Of a stretch of DNA of 64,000 nucleotides, positions 43,904 to 52,611 are shown piece by piece (position 1 is the first letter of the stretch; each line of letters begins with the position of its first letter). The stretch comes from Actinoplanes aureus (GTDB lineage: Bacteria; Actinomycetota; Actinomycetes; Mycobacteriales; Micromonosporaceae), in assembly GCF_015704865.1 (NCBI RefSeq), contig NZ_JADQTO010000003.1, positions 62,001-126,000 on the forward strand, given 5' to 3'. A program made the translations under genes and the position numbers. The notes below the pieces were generated by a model. The model was not told the DNA's origin. It worked only from the letters and a program-made list of their open reading frames with translations, and searched no databases.

Positions 43904-43915
43904 GGGTAGTGCGCG

Positions 43916-46036
43916 TCAGGAACCCTGCGACGAGGCCACCAGCCGCAGCATCGGCATCCGTTCCCAGACCCGGTGCTTGCCGAGCAAGGCGGCGAGCTGT
44001 CCGGCGTACGCGTCATCCACGCTCTTGGCCCGAAGCACACCCGGCGCCGCCGGGTCGATGCCCGCGGTGAGCAGCAGGCGTTCTCCGTCGCCGACCGCGC
44101 CGATCGGCTTGGCGTGCCGGAACGCCTCCTGGAGCAGGATGTTCAGCTGAAGGTCGAGCAGGTCGCCGGCGCCGTCCGCGATCACCACGGCGTCGTACTC
44201 CACCGACCGGGCGGTCTGGAAGGTCCGCTCCACGATCTCCACGGCGCCGTCGCCGGCCAGCTGGCCACCGATCGGGGCGATCACCCGGAGCACCACACCC
44301 TGCGGCTTCAGCACCTCGCGCAGCTTCGCGATCCCGGACAGGTCGGCGCCCGGCGCGGCGACCACACCGACCACCCGCCCGGTGATCGGCCAGACCCGGT
44401 CGGTCACCTGGGCCAGCACCGGCGAGGGCACGACGTTCAGCGGCGGCGTCCCCTCCGGGGCGGGCAGGCCGAGCCCCGCCGCCACCCGCTCGCACAGGTC
44501 GGTGTTCACGTTCGCCAGCACCTGGAGCTGCCGCTGGCGGATCTTCTGCTCGTAGCACCTGCCGAGCTCGAAGGTGAACGCCTCGATCATGTGCTCCTGC
44601 TCGATCGGGCTGAGGCTGGCGTAGAAGAGGGCGGCCTGCGAGTAGTGGTCGGCGAAGGAGACCGGGTTGGCGCGTACCTTGTCGCCCTGCACCGGCTTGG
44701 GCAGATGCACGTAGCCGCCCACCTCGGGACCGGCCGGCACCGGACCGTCCTGGCTGAGGCTGTTCGGCAGGTACGGCGCGATGCCCCGGTGCACGACCGA
44801 CTGGTGCATGCCGTCCCGGAGGTTGTCGTTGACCGGCGCGTGCGACCGGTTGATCGGCAACTGGTTGAAGTTCGGCCCGCCCAGCCGTGACAGCTGGGTG
44901 TCCAGGTAGGAGAAGAGCCGCGCCTGCAGCAGCGGGTCGTTCGTCACCTCGATGCCGGGCACCAGGTTGCCCATGTGGAAGGCGATCTGCTCGACCTCGG
45001 CGTGGAAGTTGTCCGGGTTGCGGGTCAGTGTCAGCTTCCCGATCGGCTGGACCGGTGCCAGCTCCTCCGGCACGATCTTCGTCGGGTCGAGCAGGTCGAT
45101 GCCCTCGAACGACTCGTCCGGGGTGTCCGGCATGACCTGGATGCCGAGCTCCCACTCGGGGAAGAGCCCGGCGTCGATGCAGTCGGTCAGGTCCCGCCGG
45201 TGGAAGTCCGGGTCCACGCCGGCGGTGATCTGGGTCTCCTCCCACACCTGGGAGTGCACCCCGGCCACCGGCTTCCAGTGGAACTTCACCAGCACCGACG
45301 TGCCCTCGGCGTCGACCAGCCGGAACGTGTGTACGCCGAAGCCCTCCATGGTCCGGTACGACCGCGGGATCCCGCGGTCGGACATCGCCCAGAACACGTG
45401 GTGGGTGGCCTCGGTGTGCAACGAGACGAAGTCCCAGAACGTGTCGTGCGCGGTCTGCGCCTGCGGGATCTCCCGGTCCGGGTGCCACTTCGCGGCGTGG
45501 ATGACGTCCGGGAACTTGATGCCGTCCTGGATGAAGAAGACCGGCATGTTGTTGGCGACCAGGTCGAAGTTGCCCTCGTCGGTGTAGAACTTCGTGGCGA
45601 AACCGCGGGTGTCACGAACGGTGTCCGCTGAACCGCGCGAGCCCAGCACGGTGGAGAACCGTACGAAGACCGGCGTCTCCTTGTCCTTCTCGGCCAGGAA
45701 GCGGGCGCGGGTCACCGAGGCCGCGGTGCCGTATGAGCGGAACACGCCGTGCACGCCTGTGCCGCGGGCGTGCACCACCCGCTCCGGGATCCGCTCGTGG
45801 TCGAAGTGGGTGATCTTCTCGCGGAGGTGGAAGTCCTCCATCAGCGCGGGCCCGCGCGGCCCGGCCTTGAGCGAGTGGTCGGTGTCCGGGAGCCGGAGGC
45901 CGTGCGCGGTGGTCAGGTAGTCACCGGTCTGCAGGCCGCGCTCCGGGGCGAGCGAGCTGGTCAGCGGTGTCGATTCCGCCGGATCCAGCGCCGCCGGGGT
46001 GGGAACGGTGGGCTCCGGCTTGCGCGACGAGGCCAT
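43916..46036 (-). CDS. katE: Large-subunit (clade II) monofunctional catalase
   Basis: 706 residues from the ATG at 46036, preceded by GGAAGGA. Catalytic His in VVHARGTGVHGVF, Asn in DLVANNMPVFFIQD and the proximal heme Tyr in RLFSYLDTQLSRLG are present. About 180 extra C-terminal residues (VVGVVAAPGADLSGIAKLRE onward) form the flavodoxin-like DJ-1/PfpI domain that marks HPII-type enzymes. It decomposes hydrogen peroxide, fits next to hsp20 as a stress gene, and converges with it. Confidence 0.95.
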   Translation of the reverse strand: MASSRKPEPTVPTPAALDPAESTPLTSSLAPERGLQTGDYLTTAHGLRLPDTDHSLKAGPRGPALMEDFHLREKITHFDHERIPERVVHARGTGVHGVFRSYGTAASVTRARFLAEKDKETPVFVRFSTVLGSRGSADTVRDTRGFATKFYTDEGNFDLVANNMPVFFIQDGIKFPDVIHAAKWHPDREIPQAQTAHDTFWDFVSLHTEATHHVFWAMSDRGIPRSYRTMEGFGVHTFRLVDAEGTSVLVKFHWKPVAGVHSQVWEETQITAGVDPDFHRRDLTDCIDAGLFPEWELGIQVMPDTPDESFEGIDLLDPTKIVPEELAPVQPIGKLTLTRNPDNFHAEVEQIAFHMGNLVPGIEVTNDPLLQARLFSYLDTQLSRLGGPNFNQLPINRSHAPVNDNLRDGMHQSVVHRGIAPYLPNSLSQDGPVPAGPEVGGYVHLPKPVQGDKVRANPVSFADHYSQAALFYASLSPIEQEHMIEAFTFELGRCYEQKIRQRQLQVLANVNTDLCERVAAGLGLPAPEGTPPLNVVPSPVLAQVTDRVWPITGRVVGVVAAPGADLSGIAKLREVLKPQGVVLRVIAPIGGQLAGDGAVEIVERTFQTARSVEYDAVVIADGAGDLLDLQLNILLQEAFRHAKPIGAVGDGERLLLTAGIDPAAPGVLRAKSVDDAYAGQLAALLGKHRVWERMPMLRLVASSQGS

Positions 46037-46127
46037 GTGGTCCTTCCGATCTGTGGGACGACGGGACAGGTCGGTTGCATACCCAGACATCTCCCGTCAG
46101 AACGTGGACGGCGTTACCGTTCCGCAC

Positions 46128-46979
46128 ATGACCGCGCCGCAGCTGCTCACCGCCCATGCCGGCCACTGGACCGGCGACGGCACCGGGGTGACCGTGATCC
46201 TGCCGCCGCCCGGCACGGTCGGCTCCGGCGAGGTGCGCGGCGGTGCCCCGGCCACCCGGGAGTTCGCGCTGCTGGACCCGGTCCGGCTGGTCGACCGGGT
46301 GGACGCGGTGGTGCTTTCCGGCGGGTCGGCGTTCGGGCTCGCGGCCGGCGACGGCGTGATGACCCTGCTGCGCGAGCGCGGCCTCGGCTTCGCCACTCCG
46401 GCAGGGCCGGTGCCCATCGTCGTCGGCATGTCGATCTTCGACGCCTCGGTCGCCGGCACGCCGCCGGGCGCCGGGGCCGGCCGCGAGGCGGCGCTCGCGG
46501 CCCTGCGCGGAGACCCTTTCCAGCGGGGTACGGTCGGCGCCGGCGCCGGAGCCAGCACCGGCAAGTGGCGGGGCGGCACCGCGCCGGGCGGTGTCGGCTG
46601 GGCCCGGGGCCACGCCGGACCGGCCCAGGTGGTGGTGGTCGCCGTGGTCAACGCGTGGGGCGACGTGCTGGGCGAGGACGGGCGGCCGCTGTTCGGCGGC
46701 GTCCCGGTCACCCGGACCGAGACCCCGTTCGGCATGCAGAACACCACGGTCGCCGTGGTGCTCACCGACGCCCGGCTCAGCAAGACCGACTGCTATCTGC
46801 TGGCGCAGAGCGGCCACACCGGTTTCGCCCGGGCGCTGCACCCGGCGCACTCCCGTTTCGACGGCGACGCGGTGGTCGCGCTGGCCACCGGGTCGGCCGG
46901 CGACGCCGATCTGGAACTGCTGCGCGCCGCCACCGCCGAGGTGACCGCGGACGCGATCCGCTCCGCCGTCACCTCGTGA
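46128..46979 (+). CDS. P1/S58-family aminopeptidase (DmpA/BapA-like)
   Basis: 283 residues from the ATG at 46128 (MTAPQLLTAHAGH); upstream codons run over the divergent catalase start and are rejected. Family marks are GTGVTVILPPPGTVG, DAVVLSGGSAFGLAAGDGVM and RGTVGAGAGASTGKWRGG. These N-terminal-nucleophile enzymes cleave themselves and act on D-Ala-amides or beta-alanyl peptides. It is short for DmpA (about 370) but matches shorter actinobacterial members. Confidence 0.85.
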   Translation: MTAPQLLTAHAGHWTGDGTGVTVILPPPGTVGSGEVRGGAPATREFALLDPVRLVDRVDAVVLSGGSAFGLAAGDGVMTLLRERGLGFATPAGPVPIVVGMSIFDASVAGTPPGAGAGREAALAALRGDPFQRGTVGAGAGASTGKWRGGTAPGGVGWARGHAGPAQVVVVAVVNAWGDVLGEDGRPLFGGVPVTRTETPFGMQNTTVAVVLTDARLSKTDCYLLAQSGHTGFARALHPAHSRFDGDAVVALATGSAGDADLELLRAATAEVTADAIRSAVTS

Positions 46980-47003
46980 CGATCTTTGGTGTATCACTGG
47001 GGA

Positions 47004-48005
47004 ATGTTGGTTGACTACGCCGCGCCGGTCGCGGCCTCACCGGCCGAGGCGGAAGCGGCGGCGGTGTCGGCGGAGCAGGTCGGCTACGACGGGTTCTCGG
47101 CGGCCGAGACCAGGCACGACGTCTTCACCACACTGGCCCTGGTGGCCCGCGCGACCTCGCGGATCGCACTCCAGTCCGGCATCGCGGTGGCGTTCGCCCG
47201 CAATCCGATGAACGTCGCGGTGCTCGCCAACGATCTGCGGCTGATCTCCGAGGGGCGGTTCCGGCTCGGCCTGGGTTCCCAGGTGAAGCCGCACATCGAG
47301 CGGCGGTTCTCGATGCCGTGGAGCCGGCCGGCCGCGCGGATGGAGGAGTTCGTGGCGGCGCTGCGGGCGATCTGGGAGTCGTGGGCCACCGGGGAGCGGC
47401 TGGCGTTCCGCGGCGAGTTCTACCAGCACGTGCTGATGACCGAGTTCTTCAGCCCCGGGCCGAACCCGTACGGCAATCCGCCGATCTCACTCGCCGCGGT
47501 CGGCGAGCGGATGATCGCGACGGCCGGCCGGGTGGCGGACGGGCTGCTGGTGCACCCGCTGACCAGTACGGCGTACCTCGGCGAGCGGATCCTGCCGGTG
47601 CTCCGGTCGGCCCGCGGCAACCTGGACGGCTTCGAGCTGGAGATGAGCGCGATGGTCGTGCTCGGCGCCGACCCGCAGCAGCGGGCCCGCGCCGAGGAGG
47701 CGGTGCGCGGGCAGATCGCGTTCTACGCGTCCACGCCGTCCTACCGGCCGGTGCTCGAGACGCACGGGTGGGGCGAGCTGGCGGACCGGCTGAGCATGCT
47801 GGCGCGCCGGCGGGCCTGGACCGAGATGGCCGCCGAGATCAGCGACGACGTGCTGGACGCCTTCGCCGTCGCGGGCGATCCGGCCACCGTCGCGGCGGCT
47901 CTGCGCGCCCGCTTCGGCCGGATCATCGATCGGATCTCGCTGTACACGCCGTACGAGGCGGACCGCTACCAGCTGGCGGCGGTCCGCACCGCGCTGCGCG
48001 ACTAG
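47004..48005 (+). CDS. LLM-class F420-dependent oxidoreductase
   Basis: 333 residues from the ATG at 47004 (MLVDYAAPVAAS), which matches the start of TIGR03617-type LLM proteins; the ribosome site is poor and a GTG at 46986 is possible. Barrel marks: EQVGYDGFSAAETRHD, RNPMNVAVLANDLRLISEGR, FRLGLGSQVKPHIERRFSMP. Substrate unknown. Its stop TAG lies within CTAG at 48002-48005, which also supplies the stop of the convergent DUF427 gene. Confidence 0.85.
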   Translation: MLVDYAAPVAASPAEAEAAAVSAEQVGYDGFSAAETRHDVFTTLALVARATSRIALQSGIAVAFARNPMNVAVLANDLRLISEGRFRLGLGSQVKPHIERRFSMPWSRPAARMEEFVAALRAIWESWATGERLAFRGEFYQHVLMTEFFSPGPNPYGNPPISLAAVGERMIATAGRVADGLLVHPLTSTAYLGERILPVLRSARGNLDGFELEMSAMVVLGADPQQRARAEEAVRGQIAFYASTPSYRPVLETHGWGELADRLSMLARRRAWTEMAAEISDDVLDAFAVAGDPATVAAALRARFGRIIDRISLYTPYEADRYQLAAVRTALRD

Positions 48006-48376
48006 CTGATCTCGATGGAGTCGACCCGGTCCGGGTAGAAGGCGACGTGGTCCTTGATCGGCGCGACCGCGTCGTAGGGCTCGCGGTACTCCCAGATCGC
48101 GTCCACCGACCGGTCGCCGCCGGCCGTGATCGAGTAGTAGCTCGCCTCACCCTTGAACGGGCAGTAGCTCTCCGTGCTGGTGCGCTCGAGCAGGCTGCGG
48201 TCCACATCGGCGAGCGGAACGTACTGCACCGCCGGGTAGCTCGCCTCCTGCAAGGTCAGCGCGTCCCGCGTGTCGGCGACCACCCGCCCGCCGGCCGTGA
48301 CGACCACCCGCTTGCCGGTGGGTGTGACGGTGATCGGGTGATCCGGTCCGGGGTACAGCCGCGGCTTCTCGGTCAT
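48002..48376 (-). CDS. DUF427 domain protein
   Basis: 124 residues from the ATG at 48376, with GGAGG upstream. One DUF427 beta-barrel: GKRVVVTAGGRVVADTRDAL, SYPAVQYVPLADVDRSLLER, ESYCPFKGEASYYSI. Proteins of this family are small, soluble and of unknown function. The frame is open further upstream but across the YbaK-like gene. Confidence 0.88.
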   Translation of the reverse strand: MTEKPRLYPGPDHPITVTPTGKRVVVTAGGRVVADTRDALTLQEASYPAVQYVPLADVDRSLLERTSTESYCPFKGEASYYSITAGGDRSVDAIWEYREPYDAVAPIKDHVAFYPDRVDSIEIS

Positions 48377-48424
48377 CGCGTTGCCTCCTCGATCAATCGG
48401 TTCCGAGCCTACTAGGGTGAGCGC

Positions 48425-48889
48425 GTGACGACCTCTGCCATCGACGCGGTGACGGCTTCCGGCATCGAGCACGACGTGGTCCGGCACGGGCCGGTGAACA
48501 GCGTCGCCGAGGCGGCCGCCGCGCAGCGGGTCGAGGTGCGTGATCTGGTCAAGACCCTGGTGGTGCGCCGGGCCGAGGACGAGTACCTGTTCGTGCTGGT
48601 CCCCGGCGACCGGGTGATCTCCTGGCCGAAACTGCGCGCCCTGCTCGGGGTGAGCCGCCTGTCCATGCCGGACGCGGCCGCCGCGAAGCAGGCCACCGGA
48701 TACGAGCGCGGCACCATCACGCCGTTCGGCTCGGCCCGCGCGTGGCCGGTGATCGCCGACGAACGGACCCGGGGCCGGACGATCAGCCTCGGCGCCGGCG
48801 AGCGCGGCACCGCGCTGCGCGTCGGCGCCGACGCCGCCGTCTCGGCATTGGGCGGCCGATTCGCCGACGTCACGGAAGCAGCAGGCTGA
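48425..48889 (+). CDS. YbaK/aminoacyl-tRNA deacylase-domain protein
   Basis: 154 residues, GTG start. The YbaK/ProX editing fold is shown by SVAEAAAAQRVEVRDLVKTL, YLFVLVPGDRVISWPKLR and ATGYERGTITPFG. Family members hydrolyse mischarged aminoacyl-tRNA such as Cys-tRNA-Pro or Ala-tRNA-Pro; the key Lys lies in VRDLVKTLVV. Substrate cannot be told. It starts divergently from the DUF427 gene, 48 bases away. Confidence 0.85.
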   Translation: MTTSAIDAVTASGIEHDVVRHGPVNSVAEAAAAQRVEVRDLVKTLVVRRAEDEYLFVLVPGDRVISWPKLRALLGVSRLSMPDAAAAKQATGYERGTITPFGSARAWPVIADERTRGRTISLGAGERGTALRVGADAAVSALGGRFADVTEAAG

Positions 48890-48992
48890 AACCCTTTCCT
48901 GGTACGCGTTCCGCACAGTCCCCGCACTACCGCGCGATCATCTGCCCGCTCACCGCCCCAGCGCGACCGCCGGGCCGGCGCACGTGGCCGAG
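48887..48992 (+). repeat. Dispersed intergenic repeat, copy C
   Basis: The gap between two convergent genes is filled by CCCTTTCCTGGTACGCG, CACAGTCCCCGCACTACC, GCGCGATCATCTGCCCG and CAGCGCGACCGCCGGGCC, the same order of landmarks as copies A and B. GCGCGATCATCTGCCCG is shared exactly with copy B; the CAGTCCCC-CACTACC part is shared with copy A except one base. Confidence 0.65.
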
Positions 48993-48993
48993 G

Positions 48994-49845
48994 TCAGGCC
49001 TTGAGCGCGGTGGCGACGGCGTCGGCGAGAGAGGTCGCCGGGCGGCCGATCAGACGGGTCAGGTCGTCGCTGTCGGTGTCCAGCTCGCCCTGGGTGATTT
49101 TGAAGTCGGTCTCCGCGAGCAGCGCGGCGTAGCCCTCCGGCAGCCCGGCTCCGACCAGGAGCGCCTGGTACTCGGCTACCGGCAGGTCGCGGTACTCCAC
49201 CGCGATCCCGGCCTGCCGCGTCACCTCGGCGGCCAGCTCCGCCATCGTGAACGCCTCGCCGCCGAGCTCGTACACCCCGGGGTCGCCGGCGAGCAGCACC
49301 GCGGCCGCGGCCTCGGCGTAGTCGGCGCGGGTGGCCGCGGCGATCCGGCCGTCGCCGGCACTGCCCGCGAACGCCCCGGTGGCAAGCGCGGTGCCGAACT
49401 GCCCGGCGTAGTTCTCGAAGTACCAGCCGTTGCGCAGCACCGCGTAGGGGATGCCGGAGGCCGCGATGACCTGCTCGGTGGCCAGGTGCTCGGGGGCGAG
49501 CCCGATGGTGCTGGTGTCGGCGCGCAGGATGCTGGTGTACGCCAGGAACCGCACCCCGGCCGCACGGGCCGCCTCGATCACCGCGGTGTGCTGCGGTACC
49601 CGCTTGCCGACCTCGTTTCCGGAGATCAGCAGCAGCCGGTCAGCGCCCGCGAGGGCGGTGCCCAGGGTCTCCGGCCGGTCGTAGTCGGCCTGGCGCACCT
49701 GGACACCCTGGGCGGCCAGGCCGGCGGCCTTGGCGAGGTCGCGGACCACCGCGACGATCTCGTTCGGCGCCGCACCCCGGCTGATCAGGGCCTCGACGAC
49801 GAGACGGCCCAGGTGTCCGGTGGCTCCGGTGACAGCGATGGTCAT
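48994..49845 (-). CDS. NmrA/QorB-type NAD(P)-binding oxidoreductase
   Basis: 283 residues. Atypical short-chain fold: MTIAVTGATGHLGRLVVEAL holds the dinucleotide motif, then ISGNEVGKRVPQHTAVIEAA, YTSILRADTSTIGLAPEHL and GIPYAVLRNGWYFENY. This pattern equals QorB-type NAD(P)H:quinone oxidoreductases. It diverges from an HxlR regulator, the same arrangement as the known qor2/qorR pairs, suggesting redox- or electrophile-controlled expression. Confidence 0.88.
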   Translation of the reverse strand: MTIAVTGATGHLGRLVVEALISRGAAPNEIVAVVRDLAKAAGLAAQGVQVRQADYDRPETLGTALAGADRLLLISGNEVGKRVPQHTAVIEAARAAGVRFLAYTSILRADTSTIGLAPEHLATEQVIAASGIPYAVLRNGWYFENYAGQFGTALATGAFAGSAGDGRIAAATRADYAEAAAAVLLAGDPGVYELGGEAFTMAELAAEVTRQAGIAVEYRDLPVAEYQALLVGAGLPEGYAALLAETDFKITQGELDTDSDDLTRLIGRPATSLADAVATALKA

Positions 49846-49884
49846 GACAACTCCCTGAAGTGAGCGGGTACTGGCCGAAAGAAT

Positions 49885-49905
49885 GCACTAACTTTTCGAA
49901 AGTGC
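49885..49905. promoter_or_regulatory. HxlR operator candidate between qorB-like and hxlR-like genes
   Basis: GCACT (49885-49889) and AGTGC (49901-49905) flank a centre in which ACTTTTCGAAAGT (49891-49903) is itself symmetric. It lies 40-60 bases before the oxidoreductase start. Confidence 0.5.
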
Positions 49906-49981
49906 CAACCATCAGTGAGTGCCATCACGAGACTCAGCACGGTGCCGGCCGGTATCGTCGGCGCCATGAAGGGGGCACAGC

Positions 49982-50359
49982 GTGACCGAGCCGGACGATG
50001 ACCTGATTCCCAGCGTCTTCGCCCGGGAGTGCGCCTCCCGGGCGGTGCTGGCCGACGTGACCGGCCGGTGGGGCACCCTCGCTCTCGCCGCGTTGCACGA
50101 GGGGGCGTACCGGTTCAACGCGTTGCGCCGCCGCGTCGACGGGGTGAGCGAGAAGATGCTGGCCCAGACGTTGCAGGCGCTCGAGCGGGACGGCCTGGTC
50201 CGCCGCGAGGTGCAGGCGACGATCCCGCCGCACGTGGAGTACAGCCTCACCGAGATGGGGGAGCGGGTCGCCGCCAAGCTGGTCGAGCTGATCGAGCTCG
50301 TCGAGGGTGAGGTCGGTCGCGTACGGGTCGCGCAGGCGCGGTACGACCAGGCGCGCTGA
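49982..50359 (+). CDS. HxlR-family winged-helix regulator
   Basis: 125 residues, GTG start after AGGGGG. The HxlR domain fills the protein: GRWGTLALAALHEGAYRFNA, RVDGVSEKMLAQTLQALERDG and VEYSLTEMG. Cys17 in ARECASRAVL is at the N-terminal position where QorR-like and HypR-like regulators keep a redox-active cysteine, so thiol or aldehyde sensing is plausible. Probably controls the divergent oxidoreductase. Confidence 0.9.
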   Translation: MTEPDDDLIPSVFARECASRAVLADVTGRWGTLALAALHEGAYRFNALRRRVDGVSEKMLAQTLQALERDGLVRREVQATIPPHVEYSLTEMGERVAAKLVELIELVEGEVGRVRVAQARYDQAR

Positions 50360-50371
50360 TAGGTTTCGATC

Positions 50372-50722
50372 ATGAGCGCCGACGCCCCGATCCAGCCCGA
50401 CGTCCCGCCCTCCGGCACCGGCTGCGCCGACTGCCTCGCCGCCGACGGCTGGTGGTTCCACCTGCGCCGATGTGCCCAGTGCGGGCACGTCGGCTGCTGC
50501 GACACCTCGCCGTCGCAGCACGCGACCGCCCACTTCCGCAGCACCGGGCACCCGGTCATCCAGTCGTTCGAGCCGGGCGAGGACTGGTACTGGGACTACA
50601 CCTCCGAGGAGGCCGGCAGCGGTCCGGAACTGGCCCCGCCGACGAGCCGCCCCGCCGACCAGCCGGTGCCGGGCCCGTCCGGCTCGGTTCCCGCCGACTG
50701 GCGAAGCAAGCTGAACCGCTGA
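50372..50722 (+). CDS. UBP-type zinc-finger protein
   Basis: 116 residues. Cys and His ligands of a ZnF-UBP domain are visible in TGCADCLAADGWWFHLRRCA, QCGHVGCCDTSP and HATAHFRSTGHPVIQS, followed by GEDWYWDY and a disordered Pro-rich tail. Bacterial members are short and of unknown role, sometimes fused to hydrolases. It follows the HxlR gene by 12 bases and may share its transcript. Confidence 0.87.
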   Translation: MSADAPIQPDVPPSGTGCADCLAADGWWFHLRRCAQCGHVGCCDTSPSQHATAHFRSTGHPVIQSFEPGEDWYWDYTSEEAGSGPELAPPTSRPADQPVPGPSGSVPADWRSKLNR

Positions 50723-50951
50723 TCCGGTCCTCCAGCCCGCCCGGCGCCTCCGGCCCGTCCGCGGAAACCTTTGAGCGGCCGCGGGTTCGACTGCGGCGGG
50801 GTATCCGCGGCCGGTCGCAGAGCCGGTCAGTCGCCCGACCTTCCGCTTCCGGATCGTCCGCTACCGGACGTAATGGTTGCTGAAAGGTTCGGTCCTCAGA
50901 TATGCCCCCGTCCGGTCGATGGACCTTGCGTCGGACATTCGGGGAGGGCAG

Positions 50952-52511
50952 ATGCGCGGTCTACAGAACATCGGCACAGCCAAAAGGCTGAGTGCCATCG
51001 TGGCCACCGGAGCGGTCGCGCTCGGCGCGATGGCGACGATCACCCTGGTGGGGCAGGGCAAACTGGCTGATCAGGCCGAGGAGATGCGTAGCCTGGAGGC
51101 CGGGCTCGCCGCGTTGAACCACCTGAACAACCGGCAGAGTGAGCTGAAGGTGGACGCCTACCGGTCCGCGCTCGGCCACGACGTCAGCGGTGACGTCAAG
51201 GACGACGTCGAGTCGTCGGTCAACGCCGCCGACCTGGTGGTCACGTCGGGCCTGCCCGCCGACATCGTCGCCGAGTTCAACGGTTACCGGCCGGACTTCG
51301 ACGACTTCAACACGTTCATCACCGAGTTCGTCACGGCCGGTGTGGCCAACCCGAAGTCGGTGGTCGGCCGTACGGACGAGATCGCCGAGCGCAACAACAA
51401 GACCGACGACGAGCTGGACGTACTCACCGAGGACGTGGAACGCCGGGTCGCCGAGCAGAAGGCCGAGATGGCGAGCACCGTCAGCTCGACCCGCAACACC
51501 GCGATCATGGTCGCGCTCGCCGGTCTCGTGCTGCTGATCGGCCTCGCCATCCCGATGGTCCGGTCAATCCTCAGCCCGATCCGCAAGCTCGGCAAGGTGA
51601 TCGACGCGCTGGACCGCGGCGACCTCACCGTCCGCAGCGGCATCACCAGCGGCGACGAGCTCGGCCAGATGGCCGCCGGCCTGGACCGCTCGCTGGACAA
51701 GCTGCGCGACTCCATGCAGACCATCGCCCACGACGCGGACAGCCTGGCCGCCGCGTCGACTGAGCTCGCCGCCGTCTCCGGGGAGATCGCCGCGGCGGTC
51801 GACAACACCGACCGGCAGAGCAGCTCGGCGTCGATCGAGGCCGACGAGATCTCGCGCAACGTGCAGACCGTGGCCGCCGGCTCCGAGGAGATGGGCCTGT
51901 CGATCCGGGAGATCTCCCGCAACACCAGCGAGGCCGCCCAGATCGCCGCGGTCGCCGTGGCCGAGGCCGCCCGCGCCACCGACACCATCCGCCAGCTCGG
52001 CGAGTCGTCCGCCGAGATCGGCAACGTGATCAAGCTGATCACCAGCATCGCCGAGCAGACCAACCTGCTCGCCCTGAACGCCACCATCGAGGCGGCACGG
52101 GCCGGCGACGCCGGCAAGGGCTTCGCGGTCGTGGCCAGCGAGGTGAAGGATCTCGCCCAGGAGACCGCCCGGGCCACCGAGGACATCCACAGCCGGGTCA
52201 ACGCCATCCAGCAGGACACCGGCGGCGCGGTCGAGGTGATCAACCGGATCTCCGAGGTGATCGCGCAGATCAACGACTTCCAGACCACCATCGCCTCGGC
52301 GGTGGAGGAGCAGACCGCCACCACCGGTGAGATGAGCCGCAGCATCGCCGAGGTGGCCGCCGGGTCCAGCCGGATCGCCACGAACATCAGCGACGTCTCG
52401 TCGGCGAGCGCCGCCACGGTTGGCGGAGTCAACCAGACCCTGGAAGCGAGCACCGAGGTCTCGCGTACCGCCGAGGAGCTGCGCGGCCTGGTCGCCGCCT
52501 TCAAGTTCTGA
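50952..52511 (+). CDS. Methyl-accepting chemotaxis protein
   Basis: 519 residues from the ATG at 50952 (GGGGAGGG upstream). A membrane helix at about 14-34, an extracytoplasmic four-helix-bundle-like part to about 180, a second helix (IMVALAGLVLLIGLAIPMV), a HAMP domain, then the long coiled signalling domain. The hairpin tip carries EQTNLLALNATIEAARAGDA, the most conserved MCP sequence. No che or flagellar genes are nearby, so it either joins a remote chemosensory array or works in a non-motility pathway. The 229-base gap upstream shows no other gene. Confidence 0.93.
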   Translation: MRGLQNIGTAKRLSAIVATGAVALGAMATITLVGQGKLADQAEEMRSLEAGLAALNHLNNRQSELKVDAYRSALGHDVSGDVKDDVESSVNAADLVVTSGLPADIVAEFNGYRPDFDDFNTFITEFVTAGVANPKSVVGRTDEIAERNNKTDDELDVLTEDVERRVAEQKAEMASTVSSTRNTAIMVALAGLVLLIGLAIPMVRSILSPIRKLGKVIDALDRGDLTVRSGITSGDELGQMAAGLDRSLDKLRDSMQTIAHDADSLAAASTELAAVSGEIAAAVDNTDRQSSSASIEADEISRNVQTVAAGSEEMGLSIREISRNTSEAAQIAAVAVAEAARATDTIRQLGESSAEIGNVIKLITSIAEQTNLLALNATIEAARAGDAGKGFAVVASEVKDLAQETARATEDIHSRVNAIQQDTGGAVEVINRISEVIAQINDFQTTIASAVEEQTATTGEMSRSIAEVAAGSSRIATNISDVSSASAATVGGVNQTLEASTEVSRTAEELRGLVAAFKF

Positions 52512-52532
52512 CCGACCGATCGCTCATGCACC

Positions 52533-52562
52533 GGGGCCGGCCACCGCAAGGTGGCCGGCCCC
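52533..52562 (+). terminator. Terminator with GCAA tetraloop
   Basis: GGGGCCGGCCACC (52533-52545), GCAA loop, GGTGGCCGGCCCC (52550-52562): perfect 13-bp stem closed by a GNRA loop, 21 bases after the chemoreceptor stop. Confidence 0.85.
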
Positions 52563-52611
52563 ACGCCGTTCCACTTCTCATAGCGGCCAGCGGGCTGCCG
52601 ATGGGACACAT

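Noticed and set aside
52420..52611. N-terminal extension of the GGDEF protein
   Set aside because: It overlaps the chemoreceptor's coding end and its terminator hairpin; the start at 52612 avoids both.
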